A stretch of DNA of 63,881 nt, taken from positions 1-63,881 of the forward strand of contig NZ_JMKP01000017.1 of NCBI RefSeq assembly GCF_000685805.1. Reading direction: 5' to 3'. Positions 1 to 9,624 of this stretch are shown here, piece after piece. The position numbers and the translations under genes are program-made. A model generated the notes under the pieces. It made no database searches. It was not told where the DNA came from and was given only the letters and a program-made list of their open reading frames with translations. Position 1 is the stretch's first letter. Every line of letters begins with the position of its first letter. The DNA is from Psychrobacter phenylpyruvicus DSM 7000 = NBRC 102152. GTDB taxonomy: Bacteria > Pseudomonadota > Gammaproteobacteria > Pseudomonadales > Moraxellaceae.

Positions 1-227
1 AAAAAATTCTGCCATAGCCCTTTTTTAGACCATCGATTAAAGCGGTTATAAGCGGTTTTCCATGAACCTAGTTCGGTAGGTATGTCTCGCCATGGAGCAC
101 CTGTTCTTAGTTTCCAAAGTATGGCTTCCATTACGGTGCGGTCATTCTTCCATTGATGGCAACCGTGAGCCTTCATTGTTGTTTGTAGTTGTTCCCATAT
201 GTTGTCAGTTATTACTGTTCTCGCCAT
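1..227 (-). CDS. IS5-family transposase, N-terminal part (DUF4096-like)
   Basis: Reading the minus strand from the ATG at 227 gives an open frame of 75 codons that runs off the window. The translation begins MARTVITDNIWEQL and contains LRTGAPWRDIP and SWKTAYNRFNRW, hallmarks of the N-terminal DUF4096 domain of IS5-family (IS427/IS1031 group) transposases. The DDE catalytic residues would lie outside the window, so activity cannot be judged. In this group the protein is often made from two overlapping frames, which also cannot be checked here. Confidence 0.8.
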   Translation of the reverse strand, partial: MARTVITDNIWEQLQTTMKAHGCHQWKNDRTVMEAILWKLRTGAPWRDIPTELGSWKTAYNRFNRWSKKGLWQNF

Positions 228-307
228 GGCTTGAGTTTCCCTATATTTTGTTGATATATAGGATTAAAATAAGGCTTTACTGTATTTTTCAAATTAGGGA
301 CACGCCC
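1..307 (-). mobile_element. IS5-family insertion sequence, one end, cut by window edge
   Basis: The element enters from the left edge and carries the start of a transposase gene on the minus strand. Just upstream of that gene the minus strand reads GGGCGTGTCCCTAATTTG from position 307, which has the look of an IS427/IS1031-type terminal inverted repeat. The other end is outside the window, so completeness and target duplication cannot be judged. The McrBC-like module begins about 150 bp further on. Confidence 0.65.
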
Positions 308-460
308 TAGATTTATCGAACTATGTAGTTAGTATTTCAGATTCTAAAATCGCTGTCTCGCAGATTTTTGTTAAGAAATACAGAGGCTTGTAACGTGGTT
401 AGAGGGAGAGTTAATTTTTGTTGCTCTGATGTTTGACGTGTTATTTATAAAGAGTTTTGG
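308..460. other. Spacer between the IS5 end and the McrC-like gene
   Basis: This AT-rich stretch separates the IS terminus from the stop codon of the nuclease gene. I see no tRNA, hairpin terminator or reading frame that looks coding. The nuclease gene ends intact before the element. Confidence 0.4.
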
Positions 461-3001
461 CTAGTCGTTAGGATTAGTTGAAAGGGCTTTTTTATAGACC
501 TGTGTTAGTTGACTAAACTGTTCTGCCTGCTCAAGACTTGATAATGTAGTAAGGCTCATTGATGCCATAAATGAGTCTTTTGGTACACCTATGATGGGTG
601 TTTTTAGAATTAAAGGTTTGTCAAGTTTAAATAGGTAGTATCGATCAGTCTTAGTGCTATTACTACCGGCTTGTTCATCAGAAATATCTTCTCTACGAAC
701 CAATGATACACTTATAATAGGCCAAAGCTTATTAATTTTCTTACTAGCCAATGACTGTTCGGAGCTAGAAGCTAGCGCTAAGTAGCGCAGCTCATTTACC
801 ACATGGCGTGCATATTTACGCAAGAAGGTTTTTTCTGGCAGGTGATACCATTGTGCTGTACCTTCCTCAAACTTGTTAAAATAAGAGTCCTTACGATCTG
901 CTTTGTCACCTAAAGCAATGGTTAAAGTAAGGTCAGGGTATAATATTTGCTGCATACCATCGTACGGAATACGGGCAGGCTCTTGAATATAGAGACGCTC
1001 CGCTATCTCACTGGGACTATATTTAATATCCCTAGTAGCAGTACCAATTTGTTGAATCAAAAACTGGCTCAGCCAATAACTGCCCGAATTATAGTTATTA
1101 GTATTAAATAGAGGGTAATTATTATCGGCAGTGTCAGATTGCTGAGTACTGGGTAATAAAGCAAAAGCACCGATGCCCACTTCCTTAATTTCATGATGGT
1201 AAGGGTTTTCCATCTGAGTTTGATTGAAATAACCAGGGTATAAAGCAAACGCCCCAATTACTGGTCTACTCTTTGATAAGTTACTATTCTTTAATTGGAG
1301 TGCTGCTTTGTCTTCGGCAATACGAATTAGAGCATCTCGATAGCGGTGCATTTGGTTAATTGCATCGTCTGGGGCATAGTCTGTAATTTCGATATCAGAT
1401 TCAAGGTCAGTACTATTACTGGCAGTCTTGATGCGATACTTGGCATCGAATACCCATATAAAGCGTTTTTCATTATTGCTTTCTTGAATAGGTAGAGTCA
1501 CTTCTAGTACTATGTCAGGTTTTTGAGTTGTAAGATAAGAGCGTATTTTTGTTCCTTTCTTACCGAAAATGGGCTCGTGAGCCAATCTTGCAGTGATCCC
1601 GTCTGAACGTCTAAACTCTATTGCACCAGCAAAACCATCTTTCAGCCGATACTCGAAATAATCATTTAACTCAAGGGAAGGTCTATTAGTGGTGACTTGC
1701 TCAAATCCCAAGTCTTCAATCAAGATCTTTCTTAGTGCTAAAAAGCACCATATCTCATATATTTCTGCGACAGACTTCATTGAAATACTGGCTTGGTTAT
1801 CAAACAAATCGAGATAGAACTTCAGTTCCTGCCATATACGGTAAACTAAACTATAGCCTACCTTTTGCTGAAGTACCAATGACTCATGACTAAGCCCACT
1901 AAATGCGCTTACTTCTTGCATAAAGCTTTGTTTCAGTATTTTTTGTAGTGGTTGTTGCCAACTGTGTAACTCATTTAAAAAAGCTTCAGAAAGACGTTGT
2001 TGGTCCGGTGCAGCATTGATGACTCTTAGTTTATTTTCAAAGCTAGTTAATCTTTTTAGCGTTGTACTCACTACCATCTTTATAAACTGGTTCTCAGGTG
2101 TGTTTACACTGAGTTGTTTTTTAGTAGTAGGATAGCGCCTATCAGATAAGCCGTTCTTGAAGTCTTCTTTAATCTTAGTGGCCAGTCGATGTGATACTCT
2201 ACCTTTAAGTCGATTAGCTTTGTTATAAGCCGTATGAGATTGAAGACGACTATGAGGAGCTTGACTGATTACTTTAAGGCCATGCTCAAACTGCTGTCGT
2301 AATTCAGTAAAGCTTGCTAACCATAAGAGTGGGAAGAAGTTGCGCTGTTGACTGCTTGCAGCATCTTGTTCAGTGGGAGCAACAAGGCTAAATCGCCACA
2401 GTGGGAAAACCTCATCTATGGTCTGATACATCAGAGGTAAATCATCGTGTAAGCTCATTTTGGTGGGAAGAACTTCAAAAGCTAGCTTACTTTCAAAACT
2501 TTTTTCTGCTTTAACATACTGTAAAGGCAGTCGCATCCACCCTAAGTGATTAGACGTATTTATTGAACCTGTTAGCCTAGCAGGGATTGAGCGATTTGCA
2601 GGAGCAAATCTAAAGCTTTCATTAATTAAATGACTTCGATGGGCTAAGAAAGCATTATTTACCGGAATAACGGAATTAGATTCAGCGGTATTTGCCTCAT
2701 TAGTTATGAATAACCATTCAAAATGATATTGTAAATTCTCAAAGAATATAGGATGTTCAATAGTAATTACAGTCTCTAAAGCACTATGGTTTAACTCTGT
2801 ATCTAAATCTAGTTCATTCCCCATAAAAATAGCTTTGGTAACTGCTATCGCAGGGGATAAACGTATACTGATTGAGTTATCTTCCACAGAGGCTTTTCGT
2901 TTGGCTAGAGTATCTTTATAGGCAGACTGGCGCTTAGAGATGTCATTACACCATATATTTAATTCAAATTCCGGTGTTTGGATATATAGTAGTTCAGACA
3001 T
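461..3001 (-). CDS. McrC-like nuclease, DUF2357 plus PD-(D/E)XK, with long C-terminal extension
   Basis: This is the predicted nuclease subunit of a type IV (McrBC-like) restriction system. The first ~350 residues resemble DUF2357. A PD-(D/E)XK fold (DUF524-like) follows: a helix with E416 (YEIWCF), then KPDIVLEV (D496), then WVFDAKYRI (D519, K521), and a helix NQMHRYRDAL (~549-558). At 846 aa it is much longer than classical McrC (about 350 aa). The last ~225 residues form an extra region I cannot assign; its YYLFKLDKP stretch is loosely reminiscent of EVE/PUA-type folds. The start follows AGGGA. It lies 34 bp downstream of the AAA+ partner gene, so the two are probably co-transcribed. Family assignment is from motifs only. 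Confidence 0.75.
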   Translation of the reverse strand: MSELLYIQTPEFELNIWCNDISKRQSAYKDTLAKRKASVEDNSISIRLSPAIAVTKAIFMGNELDLDTELNHSALETVITIEHPIFFENLQYHFEWLFITNEANTAESNSVIPVNNAFLAHRSHLINESFRFAPANRSIPARLTGSINTSNHLGWMRLPLQYVKAEKSFESKLAFEVLPTKMSLHDDLPLMYQTIDEVFPLWRFSLVAPTEQDAASSQQRNFFPLLWLASFTELRQQFEHGLKVISQAPHSRLQSHTAYNKANRLKGRVSHRLATKIKEDFKNGLSDRRYPTTKKQLSVNTPENQFIKMVVSTTLKRLTSFENKLRVINAAPDQQRLSEAFLNELHSWQQPLQKILKQSFMQEVSAFSGLSHESLVLQQKVGYSLVYRIWQELKFYLDLFDNQASISMKSVAEIYEIWCFLALRKILIEDLGFEQVTTNRPSLELNDYFEYRLKDGFAGAIEFRRSDGITARLAHEPIFGKKGTKIRSYLTTQKPDIVLEVTLPIQESNNEKRFIWVFDAKYRIKTASNSTDLESDIEITDYAPDDAINQMHRYRDALIRIAEDKAALQLKNSNLSKSRPVIGAFALYPGYFNQTQMENPYHHEIKEVGIGAFALLPSTQQSDTADNNYPLFNTNNYNSGSYWLSQFLIQQIGTATRDIKYSPSEIAERLYIQEPARIPYDGMQQILYPDLTLTIALGDKADRKDSYFNKFEEGTAQWYHLPEKTFLRKYARHVVNELRYLALASSSEQSLASKKINKLWPIISVSLVRREDISDEQAGSNSTKTDRYYLFKLDKPLILKTPIIGVPKDSFMASMSLTTLSSLEQAEQFSQLTQVYKKALSTNPND

Positions 3002-3035
3002 GACAATTTATTCCCTAAGCTGAATACAATTAAGT

Positions 3036-4991
3036 TTAAGGCCAAAAGCTCGTAAAGCCTGAGCGCTGTAAACGCAGTTGCATCCATTCAAGCTTATCTT
3101 TGCTACGACAATCAATATCTAGAGGGCTACCATCTATATTTTGACGATATAAATCAGGGCGAACTGGTTTTTTATCTGCTGATCCGACCCAAATTAGGTC
3201 AAGTTTTTCAGCCAAAACTTTTGATAGTTCATTTAATATGGTTTGCTCCGTAGTGCTATAGCTAGGACTTGAAGTGTCGTCTGAACTATTACCATTAATA
3301 AAAATTAATTTATCGTGGTCGCCATCAATACGAGGCAATACCTTACACATTAAGAAGTCGTCCCAAACGGCTTGTAACTCGATATCATTGTTTGGCCTAG
3401 AATTAATGACCGATAAAAGAAGCTCGTTGAGAGCTCGGAAAGCTAGTTTAAAAGGTGTATTGTCCAATATAGCGTTAATAGATTTCAAGAAAGCTATACT
3501 CTTTTGACCATCGCTATCTACTGTGGGTAAATATCTTTGCTCAGCTTGAGAGTAAAGAGGGTAGCTGAGGGCCTTATGATTTACTACTGGCTCAAAGAAA
3601 TAATCGAAATCGTTGGGGAAGAAATCACCGAAGTCGAAGCTTAATGCTCTATCGATTACTTTACGTGAGAAGCCATGTGTTGTCTCATCCATATTAACAG
3701 TACCAGCAACTATGAGATTAAAGGGTAGGCTCATACCATAGTTACAAAATAAATCCCAAGCTTGATCGTATTGGCTACCACTTAAACCTAATTCTGTGCG
3801 GAACTGAGATTTATCAGCAACTTGAGTAAAAACAGATGGCTTTAATATAGCATCACAGCTATAGGAGAATTGATTTTCATCAGACCATCGCCATTCACGT
3901 GTTTCTAAAATAGATAAATAATCAGCAAAGTACTGTTCTACTGGTGCGAGATTCATCTCATCAAGACATAGCCAATAGGGAAGAATATTTTCTAAATCAG
4001 GTTTTTCACCGGTTACTTGTAACCTTCCATTTGTATCAGTTTGTATAACTAGGTTAGCGTCAATAATGGCGCGCCATGCTTTAGCGATAAACTGTAGTAC
4101 ATCAGTGGTGATATATTCAGCTTGTCCGCCCAAACGTGATATATAGCCTAAAAGGTCGCTAGGTTCATGCCAATCGGGACGAACAGATGTTAGGCAGTAG
4201 GTTTCACTAAGGCTGCCAGTTACTTTAGCTTGCTCACGAACAAAACGTGTTTTTCCTGTGCCGGATATGCCGGCTAGTAGTAGGAATGGTTTCGAAAGAG
4301 TGGTTAAGTCACTCACTTTTAATTTTTTAGGGTATCTTTCATTATCTTGCTTTTCAGCATGCAAGGACGATGCTTCCTGTTTAATTTCTTTCTCGCTTAT
4401 TATTTTATAGTGGGTTTCTAATCTTCTATAAATATGAAGTAGTTCCAACAGATCGTTTTTTAACTGCTCATTATTAAGCTTAGAAGATGCATCGTAGTAT
4501 TTTGCGACAATATTGTAAGTTTCATAAGATTTACCAAGATCCGTGCTAGCAAGCAAGTCTATTTCTGGCTTTCCCCAATTCATTAATTCAGGTAGCTGTT
4601 CTAGAATATAGCCCTTAATTGTTTCAGCTCTACTTTCTGCTTTGGTTTTTCCATATTTGTGAGTTGGTATAGTTGTACCTTGATTTAATGAAAGATAAAA
4701 GCCGGACCCATCCGCTTTAAATAAATAAACAGGATAAATCCCGTCTTGAGTGGTGGTAGTAATTTTGGGATTAAGAATAGACACCCAAGGAATGTTAGCC
4801 CAGTTACCAGAGCCTACACTTGCTTTAACGAGATAAGTGCTATCAAAACTATGAACTATTGACTTAACATTTGCTTCGACTTCATTCCTGAATAATTGTG
4901 CTAATGGATGTTCTTTAAAGGCCTCCTGCGTTGAGTTAACCCAGTTTGAGGTAAAGTATTCTAATTGTTGTGCGAGGTCATTCTTTTCCAT
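3036..4991 (-). CDS. McrB-like AAA+ NTPase with DUF3578-like N-terminus
   Basis: This is the predicted motor subunit of the McrBC-like pair. Residues ~55-110 (VGSGNWANIPWVSILNP, then a stretch with GFYLSLNQG) match the DUF3578/MrcB N-terminal domain found before McrB motors. The AAA+ core has Walker A GISGTGKT (~241-248), Walker B LCLDEMNLAP (~341-350) and the McrB-type sensor GTVNMDETTHGFSRKVIDRA (~430-449). In the family such motors use GTP or ATP to translocate and activate the McrC-type nuclease. The ATG at 4991 is preceded by GGAAA; an in-frame TTG one codon upstream is less likely. The nuclease gene follows 34 bp later. The target (modified DNA or RNA) is unknown. Confidence 0.8.
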   Translation of the reverse strand: MEKNDLAQQLEYFTSNWVNSTQEAFKEHPLAQLFRNEVEANVKSIVHSFDSTYLVKASVGSGNWANIPWVSILNPKITTTTQDGIYPVYLFKADGSGFYLSLNQGTTIPTHKYGKTKAESRAETIKGYILEQLPELMNWGKPEIDLLASTDLGKSYETYNIVAKYYDASSKLNNEQLKNDLLELLHIYRRLETHYKIISEKEIKQEASSLHAEKQDNERYPKKLKVSDLTTLSKPFLLLAGISGTGKTRFVREQAKVTGSLSETYCLTSVRPDWHEPSDLLGYISRLGGQAEYITTDVLQFIAKAWRAIIDANLVIQTDTNGRLQVTGEKPDLENILPYWLCLDEMNLAPVEQYFADYLSILETREWRWSDENQFSYSCDAILKPSVFTQVADKSQFRTELGLSGSQYDQAWDLFCNYGMSLPFNLIVAGTVNMDETTHGFSRKVIDRALSFDFGDFFPNDFDYFFEPVVNHKALSYPLYSQAEQRYLPTVDSDGQKSIAFLKSINAILDNTPFKLAFRALNELLLSVINSRPNNDIELQAVWDDFLMCKVLPRIDGDHDKLIFINGNSSDDTSSPSYSTTEQTILNELSKVLAEKLDLIWVGSADKKPVRPDLYRQNIDGSPLDIDCRSKDKLEWMQLRLQRSGFTSFWP

Positions 4992-5146
4992 CAATTATTT
5001 CCATTTAATATTCAATGATAAAGAGCTTATAATTGGGATGCATTATTACAGGCCTATTTAAGATATAACAGTCATCAACTAATGTACATGAGCATGACTT
5101 TAAAATATAGTGCAACGCTATTAAAGAAGTAATTTCACAGACACAA

Positions 5147-5175
5147 AAAAGCCGTAGGCATAACCCACGGCTTTT
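5147..5175 (-). terminator. Rho-independent terminator of the urease operon
   Basis: A perfect 9-bp stem (AAAAGCCGT/ACGGCTTTT) with an 11-nt loop lies about 50 bp past the ureG stop. On the minus strand it runs into a T tract, as expected for the end of ureDABCEFG. It also separates the operon from the McrBC-like genes. Confidence 0.85.
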
Positions 5176-5224
5176 ATAACAAATATAGCATCAAAAGTAA
5201 CTGAAGCTATAAGCCTAAATCAGC

Positions 5225-5863
5225 TTAGGCATCAGCACCTTGCTTACCTGGACGACGCTCAGGGAGCATGCCTTTGTCTAAGATAAAGCTGATGATTTCT
5301 TCAACGCCGACACCATCATATAAGTTGGTGAAGATAAATGGACGCTCGCCGCGCATTTTTTTCGAATCACGCTCCATCACATCTAAAGAGGCATGCACTT
5401 GCTCTGCGATATCAATTTTGTTGATGATTAATAGATCTGATTTGGTGATACCAGGACCACCTTTACGAGGAATCTTATCACCAGCAGCCACGTCAATAAC
5501 ATATATAGTTAAATCAGACAGCTCTGGGCTAAAGGTTGCAGCTAAGTTATCACCGCCAGACTCAACCAATACCAGCTCTAAATCTGGATGACGGGTCTGT
5601 AAGTCATCAATAGCCGCTAAGTTCATTGATGCGTCTTCACGAATAGCAGTGTGTGGACAGCCGCCAGTTTCCACACCGATAATACGGTCGGCTGGCAGGG
5701 CATCATGCTTCAATAAGAAGTCGGCGTCTTCACGAGTGTAGATGTCATTAGTCACAACGGCAATGTTGTAATGGTCTTTTAAGGCGCTGCATAATTGGCG
5801 TAAAAGGGCAGTTTTACCTGATCCTACTGGGCCACCTACGCCAACTCGTAAACAATGTTTCAT
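5225..5863 (-). CDS. ureG: Urease accessory GTPase UreG
   Basis: UreG is the SIMIBI-class GTPase that, with UreD and UreF, delivers nickel to apo-urease in the cytoplasm. The 212-aa protein has the P-loop GPVGSGKT (11-18), the nickel-binding CPH motif (C69-P70-H71 in ETGGCPHTA) and a guanine-specificity motif NKID. Length is normal for the family. The ATG follows AAGGA. It is the last gene of the operon, 75 bp after ureF and just before a strong terminator. No His-rich N-terminal tail is present, which fits with nickel storage being carried by the UreE tail instead. Confidence 0.97.
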   Translation of the reverse strand: MKHCLRVGVGGPVGSGKTALLRQLCSALKDHYNIAVVTNDIYTREDADFLLKHDALPADRIIGVETGGCPHTAIREDASMNLAAIDDLQTRHPDLELVLVESGGDNLAATFSPELSDLTIYVIDVAAGDKIPRKGGPGITKSDLLIINKIDIAEQVHASLDVMERDSKKMRGERPFIFTNLYDGVGVEEIISFILDKGMLPERRPGKQGADA

Positions 5864-5938
5864 AAAATATTTTCCTTATTATTGTCACACATAGAAGTGC
5901 AAAATTAAAAAAAGTCACACAGGCTGTTTAAGCAAATA

Positions 5939-6646
5939 TTAGCTTCTAAACAGTCGTGAGTATTGAGTCTCGTGCTGGGCACTGCCTAATGCCAGACCGG
6001 GCATAATAGGGCCCAAATCTTCATCAGCCAAGCTCAATGCAGTGTCTACGGCCGACACTAATTTGGGGCGTAGTTGCTCATTGAGACGCTGGGCTGCGGT
6101 ATGTCCTAATGGCATGGCTTTACAGGCCGCCGCCAACTGGTTCTCAAGCCAAGCCCACGCAAAGCCAAGTAAGCTTTGACGTACCGGCACGTTACGGGTA
6201 TGTGCAGTCCACGCAAAGACAGTCACATAACCAGGCTCTTCTGGCAGAGCGGCATCTCCTTGCTCAGGCTTGGGCTGAAGGTCTAAGCTGGTCAATAGCC
6301 GAGTGAGTGCAAGGCCTAAGCGAATATCTTCGTCGCTAAGCTCAGCACTTTCACGGTTGGCATGAATCCACTCGTTCCAGTAGGCCAAGCCTTGGCTGTC
6401 TTTATTGGCCCAGCAGTTCTGTAGCCTGGCAAGTACCGGCAACTCACAGCGGGTTAAACCATCATTTAACACGCCCTCAAGCCAGTGACACAGCTCTTGC
6501 TCAGTGGTTACCCAGCCCAATTCAAAGGCGCTTTCTAGGCCTTGCGACCAAGCAAAAGCACCAATGGGTAGGGCAGGGCTGATCAACTGCATCAGCCCAA
6601 GTAATGCCAAATCGCTAATGGCGCTGGTCGGCTCATTAGTGATCAT
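5939..6646 (-). CDS. ureF: Urease accessory protein UreF
   Basis: UreF works with UreD and UreG in the urease maturation complex and controls UreG GTPase activity. The protein is all-helical and starts MITNEPTSAISDLALLGLMQ, followed by the typical SPALPIGAFAWSQGLE segment. I chose the ATG at 6646 (235 aa), preceded by GGTGG. A longer frame reaches 6796, but its extra 50 residues are an out-of-frame reading of the His-codon tract of ureE (many T, H and M) and are unlikely to be translated as UreF. The gene overlaps ureE by 11 bp, suggesting translational coupling. Confidence 0.95.
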   Translation of the reverse strand: MITNEPTSAISDLALLGLMQLISPALPIGAFAWSQGLESAFELGWVTTEQELCHWLEGVLNDGLTRCELPVLARLQNCWANKDSQGLAYWNEWIHANRESAELSDEDIRLGLALTRLLTSLDLQPKPEQGDAALPEEPGYVTVFAWTAHTRNVPVRQSLLGFAWAWLENQLAAACKAMPLGHTAAQRLNEQLRPKLVSAVDTALSLADEDLGPIMPGLALGSAQHETQYSRLFRS

Positions 6647-7214
6647 GATGTCCACCGTGGTGTGAGTGGTCGTGTGAATGGTGGTCATGGCCATGATCGT
6701 GTGAGTGATGGTGACCGTGGCCGTGTCCATGACTGTGTGAATGGCTGTGGGCATGCTCACGGCCAGCTTGAGCATACGCTCCTGACTCAGGGTCAAATGG
6801 TGCTTTGTGATGAGTCAGCTCAGCGCCCAGCAGCTCTGCTAATTCTTCAAGCACATGGTCGGGCGGGAAGCGTACCCAGTAACGACCGTCTTCATCTGAG
6901 CCAATGGCCAGCGATACATGACGATTGCCCAAGTGATAGCATAGGCGTGCTAAAGGCAGGCCATTTTCAATATACGCAGTGGCCACCTCTTCATCAGCGG
7001 CCAATACTTGAATGATTTCACCGCTCTCGGCTTGTAGCAAGTCGCCATGACGTAATACAGGACCACGATCTAAAAATAGCCCTACCTCGCGGTCGTTATC
7101 AGTAGTCGCTTTTAGGCGACCCCGAATACGCAGCTCATAAGGCAAGGTTAGGGTGTCAAAAACTTCTGCAGTAGAGTTCTCACTGCTATCAAGTCTTTGG
7201 GTTAATTGCAACAT
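6636..7214 (-). CDS. ureE: Urease accessory nickel metallochaperone UreE with His-rich tail
   Basis: UreE binds nickel and hands it to the UreDFG complex. After a UreE fold of ~150 residues (LTLPYELRIRGRLK; GREHAH), the last ~40 residues are a His/Asp/Ser/Gly tail with long HSHSHGHGHGHH-type runs, a nickel-storage tail as in Klebsiella UreE. I place the start at the ATG at 7214, which has AAGGA 7 bp upstream (192 aa). A TTG five codons further up lacks a ribosome-binding site and nearly abuts the ureC stop. The repeated CAC/CAT codons make this DNA low-complexity, and it is overlapped by the ureF start. Confidence 0.95.
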   Translation of the reverse strand: MLQLTQRLDSSENSTAEVFDTLTLPYELRIRGRLKATTDNDREVGLFLDRGPVLRHGDLLQAESGEIIQVLAADEEVATAYIENGLPLARLCYHLGNRHVSLAIGSDEDGRYWVRFPPDHVLEELAELLGAELTHHKAPFDPESGAYAQAGREHAHSHSHSHGHGHGHHHSHDHGHDHHSHDHSHHGGHHDH

Positions 7215-7235
7215 GATATTATCCTTCAAAGTGGG

Positions 7236-8939
7236 TTAGAACAAGTGATAACGCTGAGCTAGAGGCACTTCGGCTAAAGGCTCACAAGTTAGCAGTTCAC
7301 CATCTGAGCGCACTTCATAGGTTTCTGGATCTACCGTTAAGTACGGGCAGAAATCATTTAATTTCATGTCTTTTTTACGCATTTGGCGTACGTTTTTACA
7401 AGCAACTAATCGGCTTTTTAGCCCCAGTTTTTCTTCTATACCAGTATTCATAGCTGCTTGGCTAACGAAGGTCACACGGGTTGCAGAAACCGCACCGCCT
7501 AAGGCACCAAACATACGGCGATAGTGGACCGGCTGCGGTGTTGAAATAGCGGCGTTTGGATCACCCATAGCCGCGCCAGCAATCATGCCACCTTTTAGGA
7601 TAATAGAAGGTTTAACCCCAAAGAATCCTGGTTTCCACAGCACTAAGTCTGCAAGTTTGCCCACTTCAATTGAGCCAATTTCATGAGATACACCATGGGT
7701 AATAGCGGGGTTGATGGTGTATTTGGCAATATAGCGCTTCACACGGAAGTTATCGGTACCACGCTCTTTATCTTCAGGAAGTAGACCACGCTGAACCCGC
7801 ATCTTATGTGCAGTTTGCCAAGTACGACAGATTACCTCACCGATACGACCCATGGCTTGCGAGTCTGATGAAATCATCGAAATCGCACCGATATCGTGCA
7901 AGATATCTTCAGCAGCGATGGTTTCACGACGAATACGAGAGTCAGCGAAGGCCACATCTTCTGGAATGTTTGGATCTAAGTGGTGACATTCCATCAGCAT
8001 GTCCAAATGCTCATCAACGGTGTTGATGGTGTAAGGACGAGTCGGGTTAGTTGAGGACGGCAATACGTTTGGCTCACCACAAGCGATGATAATATCAGGG
8101 GCGTGTCCACCGCCAGCACCTTCGGTGTGGTAGGAGTGAATACAGCGGTCCTTGAATGCCTCTAGGGTGTCTTTTACGAAGCCGGACTCGTTTAAGCTAT
8201 CAGCATGTAGTGCAATTTGAATGTCATAACGGTCAGCGATATCTAGCGCGTTATTAATAGCAGCTGGGGTGGCTGCCCAGTCTTCATGAACCTTCAAGCT
8301 CATAGCCCCTGCTTTCACTTGCTCTTCAAGTGCTTCTGGGGAGCTACTACTTCCTTTACCCAGTAATCCGATGTTCATTGGTAACTGATCAACTGCTTGC
8401 ATCATACGTGCGATATACCAAGGACCGGCAGTATTAGTGGTGGCAACCGATCCTGTAGCGGGTCCTGTACCTCCACCAATCATGGTGGTCATACCACTCA
8501 TTAGAGCCTCATCAACCTGCTGAGGACAGATGTAGTGTACGTGAGTGTCAATAGCACCTGCTGTTAGGATTTGACCCTCACCAGCGATAATCTCGGTACC
8601 TGCACCAATATTCATGGTGACACCTGGCTGTGTGTCAGGGTTACCTGCTTTACCAATAGCTGCAATACGGCCATCTTTTAAGCCCACGTCAGCTTTTTCA
8701 ATGCCCCACCAGTCAATAATGATGGCATTAGTAATGACAGTATCCATGACTTCATCAGAGCAAAGCTGACTTTGGCCCATACCATCACGAATCACTTTAC
8801 CGCCGCCAAAGACAACTTCTTCACCATAATGAGTGTGATCTTTTTCAATCTCAATCCATAGCTCAGTGTCCCCTAGGCGGATGCGGTCACCGGTTGTCGG
8901 TCCATATAAGTTTGCATAAGCTTCGCGATTAATTTTCAT
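7236..8939 (-). CDS. ureC: Urease alpha subunit UreC
   Basis: This is the catalytic subunit of urease (urea to ammonia and carbamate), an amidohydrolase with two nickel ions. At 567 aa it has the family length. Metal ligands are visible: H133/H135 (DTHVH), the lysine that is carbamylated (about K216 in SLKVHED), H245 (ALHAD), H271 (SYHTEG) and D359 (SSDS). The mobile-flap CHH is at ~318-320. The ATG follows AGGAGA and overlaps the ureB end by 11 bp. No key residue is missing, so the enzyme should be active if nickel is supplied. No urea or nickel transporter gene lies in the window. Confidence 0.99.
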   Translation of the reverse strand: MKINREAYANLYGPTTGDRIRLGDTELWIEIEKDHTHYGEEVVFGGGKVIRDGMGQSQLCSDEVMDTVITNAIIIDWWGIEKADVGLKDGRIAAIGKAGNPDTQPGVTMNIGAGTEIIAGEGQILTAGAIDTHVHYICPQQVDEALMSGMTTMIGGGTGPATGSVATTNTAGPWYIARMMQAVDQLPMNIGLLGKGSSSSPEALEEQVKAGAMSLKVHEDWAATPAAINNALDIADRYDIQIALHADSLNESGFVKDTLEAFKDRCIHSYHTEGAGGGHAPDIIIACGEPNVLPSSTNPTRPYTINTVDEHLDMLMECHHLDPNIPEDVAFADSRIRRETIAAEDILHDIGAISMISSDSQAMGRIGEVICRTWQTAHKMRVQRGLLPEDKERGTDNFRVKRYIAKYTINPAITHGVSHEIGSIEVGKLADLVLWKPGFFGVKPSIILKGGMIAGAAMGDPNAAISTPQPVHYRRMFGALGGAVSATRVTFVSQAAMNTGIEEKLGLKSRLVACKNVRQMRKKDMKLNDFCPYLTVDPETYEVRSDGELLTCEPLAEVPLAQRYHLF

Positions 8940-9270
8940 TATTCTTCTCCTGAGCTTGATTCTGATCTATTGCACCCATCACCTCGCCTTTAAATCCATA
9001 GATACGGCGCAGTCCGCTATAAGGTATGAGAGATACCTCTCGTTTTTGACCAGGCTCAAAGCGTATAGCTGTGCCTGCAGGTATCGCCAAACGATGCCCA
9101 TAAGCCTTCTTACGATCAAAGCTTAATGCACTATTTGTTTCGGCAAAATGATAATGAGAGCCCACTTGGATCGGGCGGTCGCCTAAATTTGCCACTTCAA
9201 TTACGAAGCTTTCACGGCCGGCGCACAACTCAATGTCTTCGTCCTTTAACTGATATTCACCAGGAATCAT
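8929..9270 (-). CDS. ureB: Urease beta subunit UreB
   Basis: This is a small structural subunit of the (UreABC)3 urease. The 113-aa protein starts [15 protein letters not shown] and contains [11 protein letters not shown] and a [12 protein letters not shown] stretch, all characteristic of UreB. It lies 10 bp after ureA and overlaps ureC, so A, B and C are separate genes as in most proteobacteria rather than fused as in Helicobacter. Confidence 0.98.
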   Translation of the reverse strand: MIPGEYQLKDEDIELCAGRESFVIEVANLGDRPIQVGSHYHFAETNSALSFDRKKAYGHRLAIPAGTAIRFEPGQKREVSLIPYSGLRRIYGFKGEVMGAIDQNQAQEKNNEN

Positions 9271-9280
9271 GGCTTATCTC

Positions 9281-9583
9281 CTAAACAATCGGGTTGTGAA
9301 CGGTAACCAACTTGGTGCCGTCCGGAAAAGTGGCTTCAACTTGGATGCTTTCAATCATCTCAGCCACACCGTCCATCACATCATCACGAGTCAGGATTTC
9401 GCGTCCTGCACCCATCATCTCAGCGACGGTACGACCTTCACGAGCGCCTTCCATAATGGCGCAGCTAATCAGTGCAATGGCTTCTGGGTAATTCAGCTTA
9501 AGCCCTTTTGCTTTGCGGCGTTCTGCTAATAATCCAGCCGTGAACAACATTAATTTATCTTTATCTCTTGGGGTAAGTTCCAT
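9281..9583 (-). CDS. ureA: Urease gamma subunit UreA
   Basis: This is the 100-aa gamma subunit of urease, starting [17 protein letters not shown] and ending in the family-typical TVHNPI. The ATG has GGAG 6 bp upstream. It is the first structural gene, following ureD after a 129-bp spacer that contains a hairpin, and is followed tightly by ureB. Confidence 0.98.
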   Translation of the reverse strand: MELTPRDKDKLMLFTAGLLAERRKAKGLKLNYPEAIALISCAIMEGAREGRTVAEMMGAGREILTRDDVMDGVAEMIESIQVEATFPDGTKLVTVHNPIV

Positions 9584-9624
9584 TAGGTGCTCCGTTATTA
9601 TGCTATTACTATTATTATTTAGGT

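Noticed and set aside
92..310. 72-codon plus-strand frame at the left end
   Set aside because: It is antisense to the transposase start and runs across the IS terminus.
5268..5591. 107-codon plus-strand frame opposite ureG
   Set aside because: It is antisense to a clearly conserved gene, with no family resemblance.
6647..6796. 50-residue N-terminal extension of UreF
   Set aside because: It is an out-of-frame reading of the UreE His tail; the ATG at 6646 matches UreF and has a ribosome-binding site.
6662..7015. 117-codon plus-strand frame opposite ureE
   Set aside because: It is an antisense shadow caused by the repetitive His codons; no promoter or ribosome-binding site.
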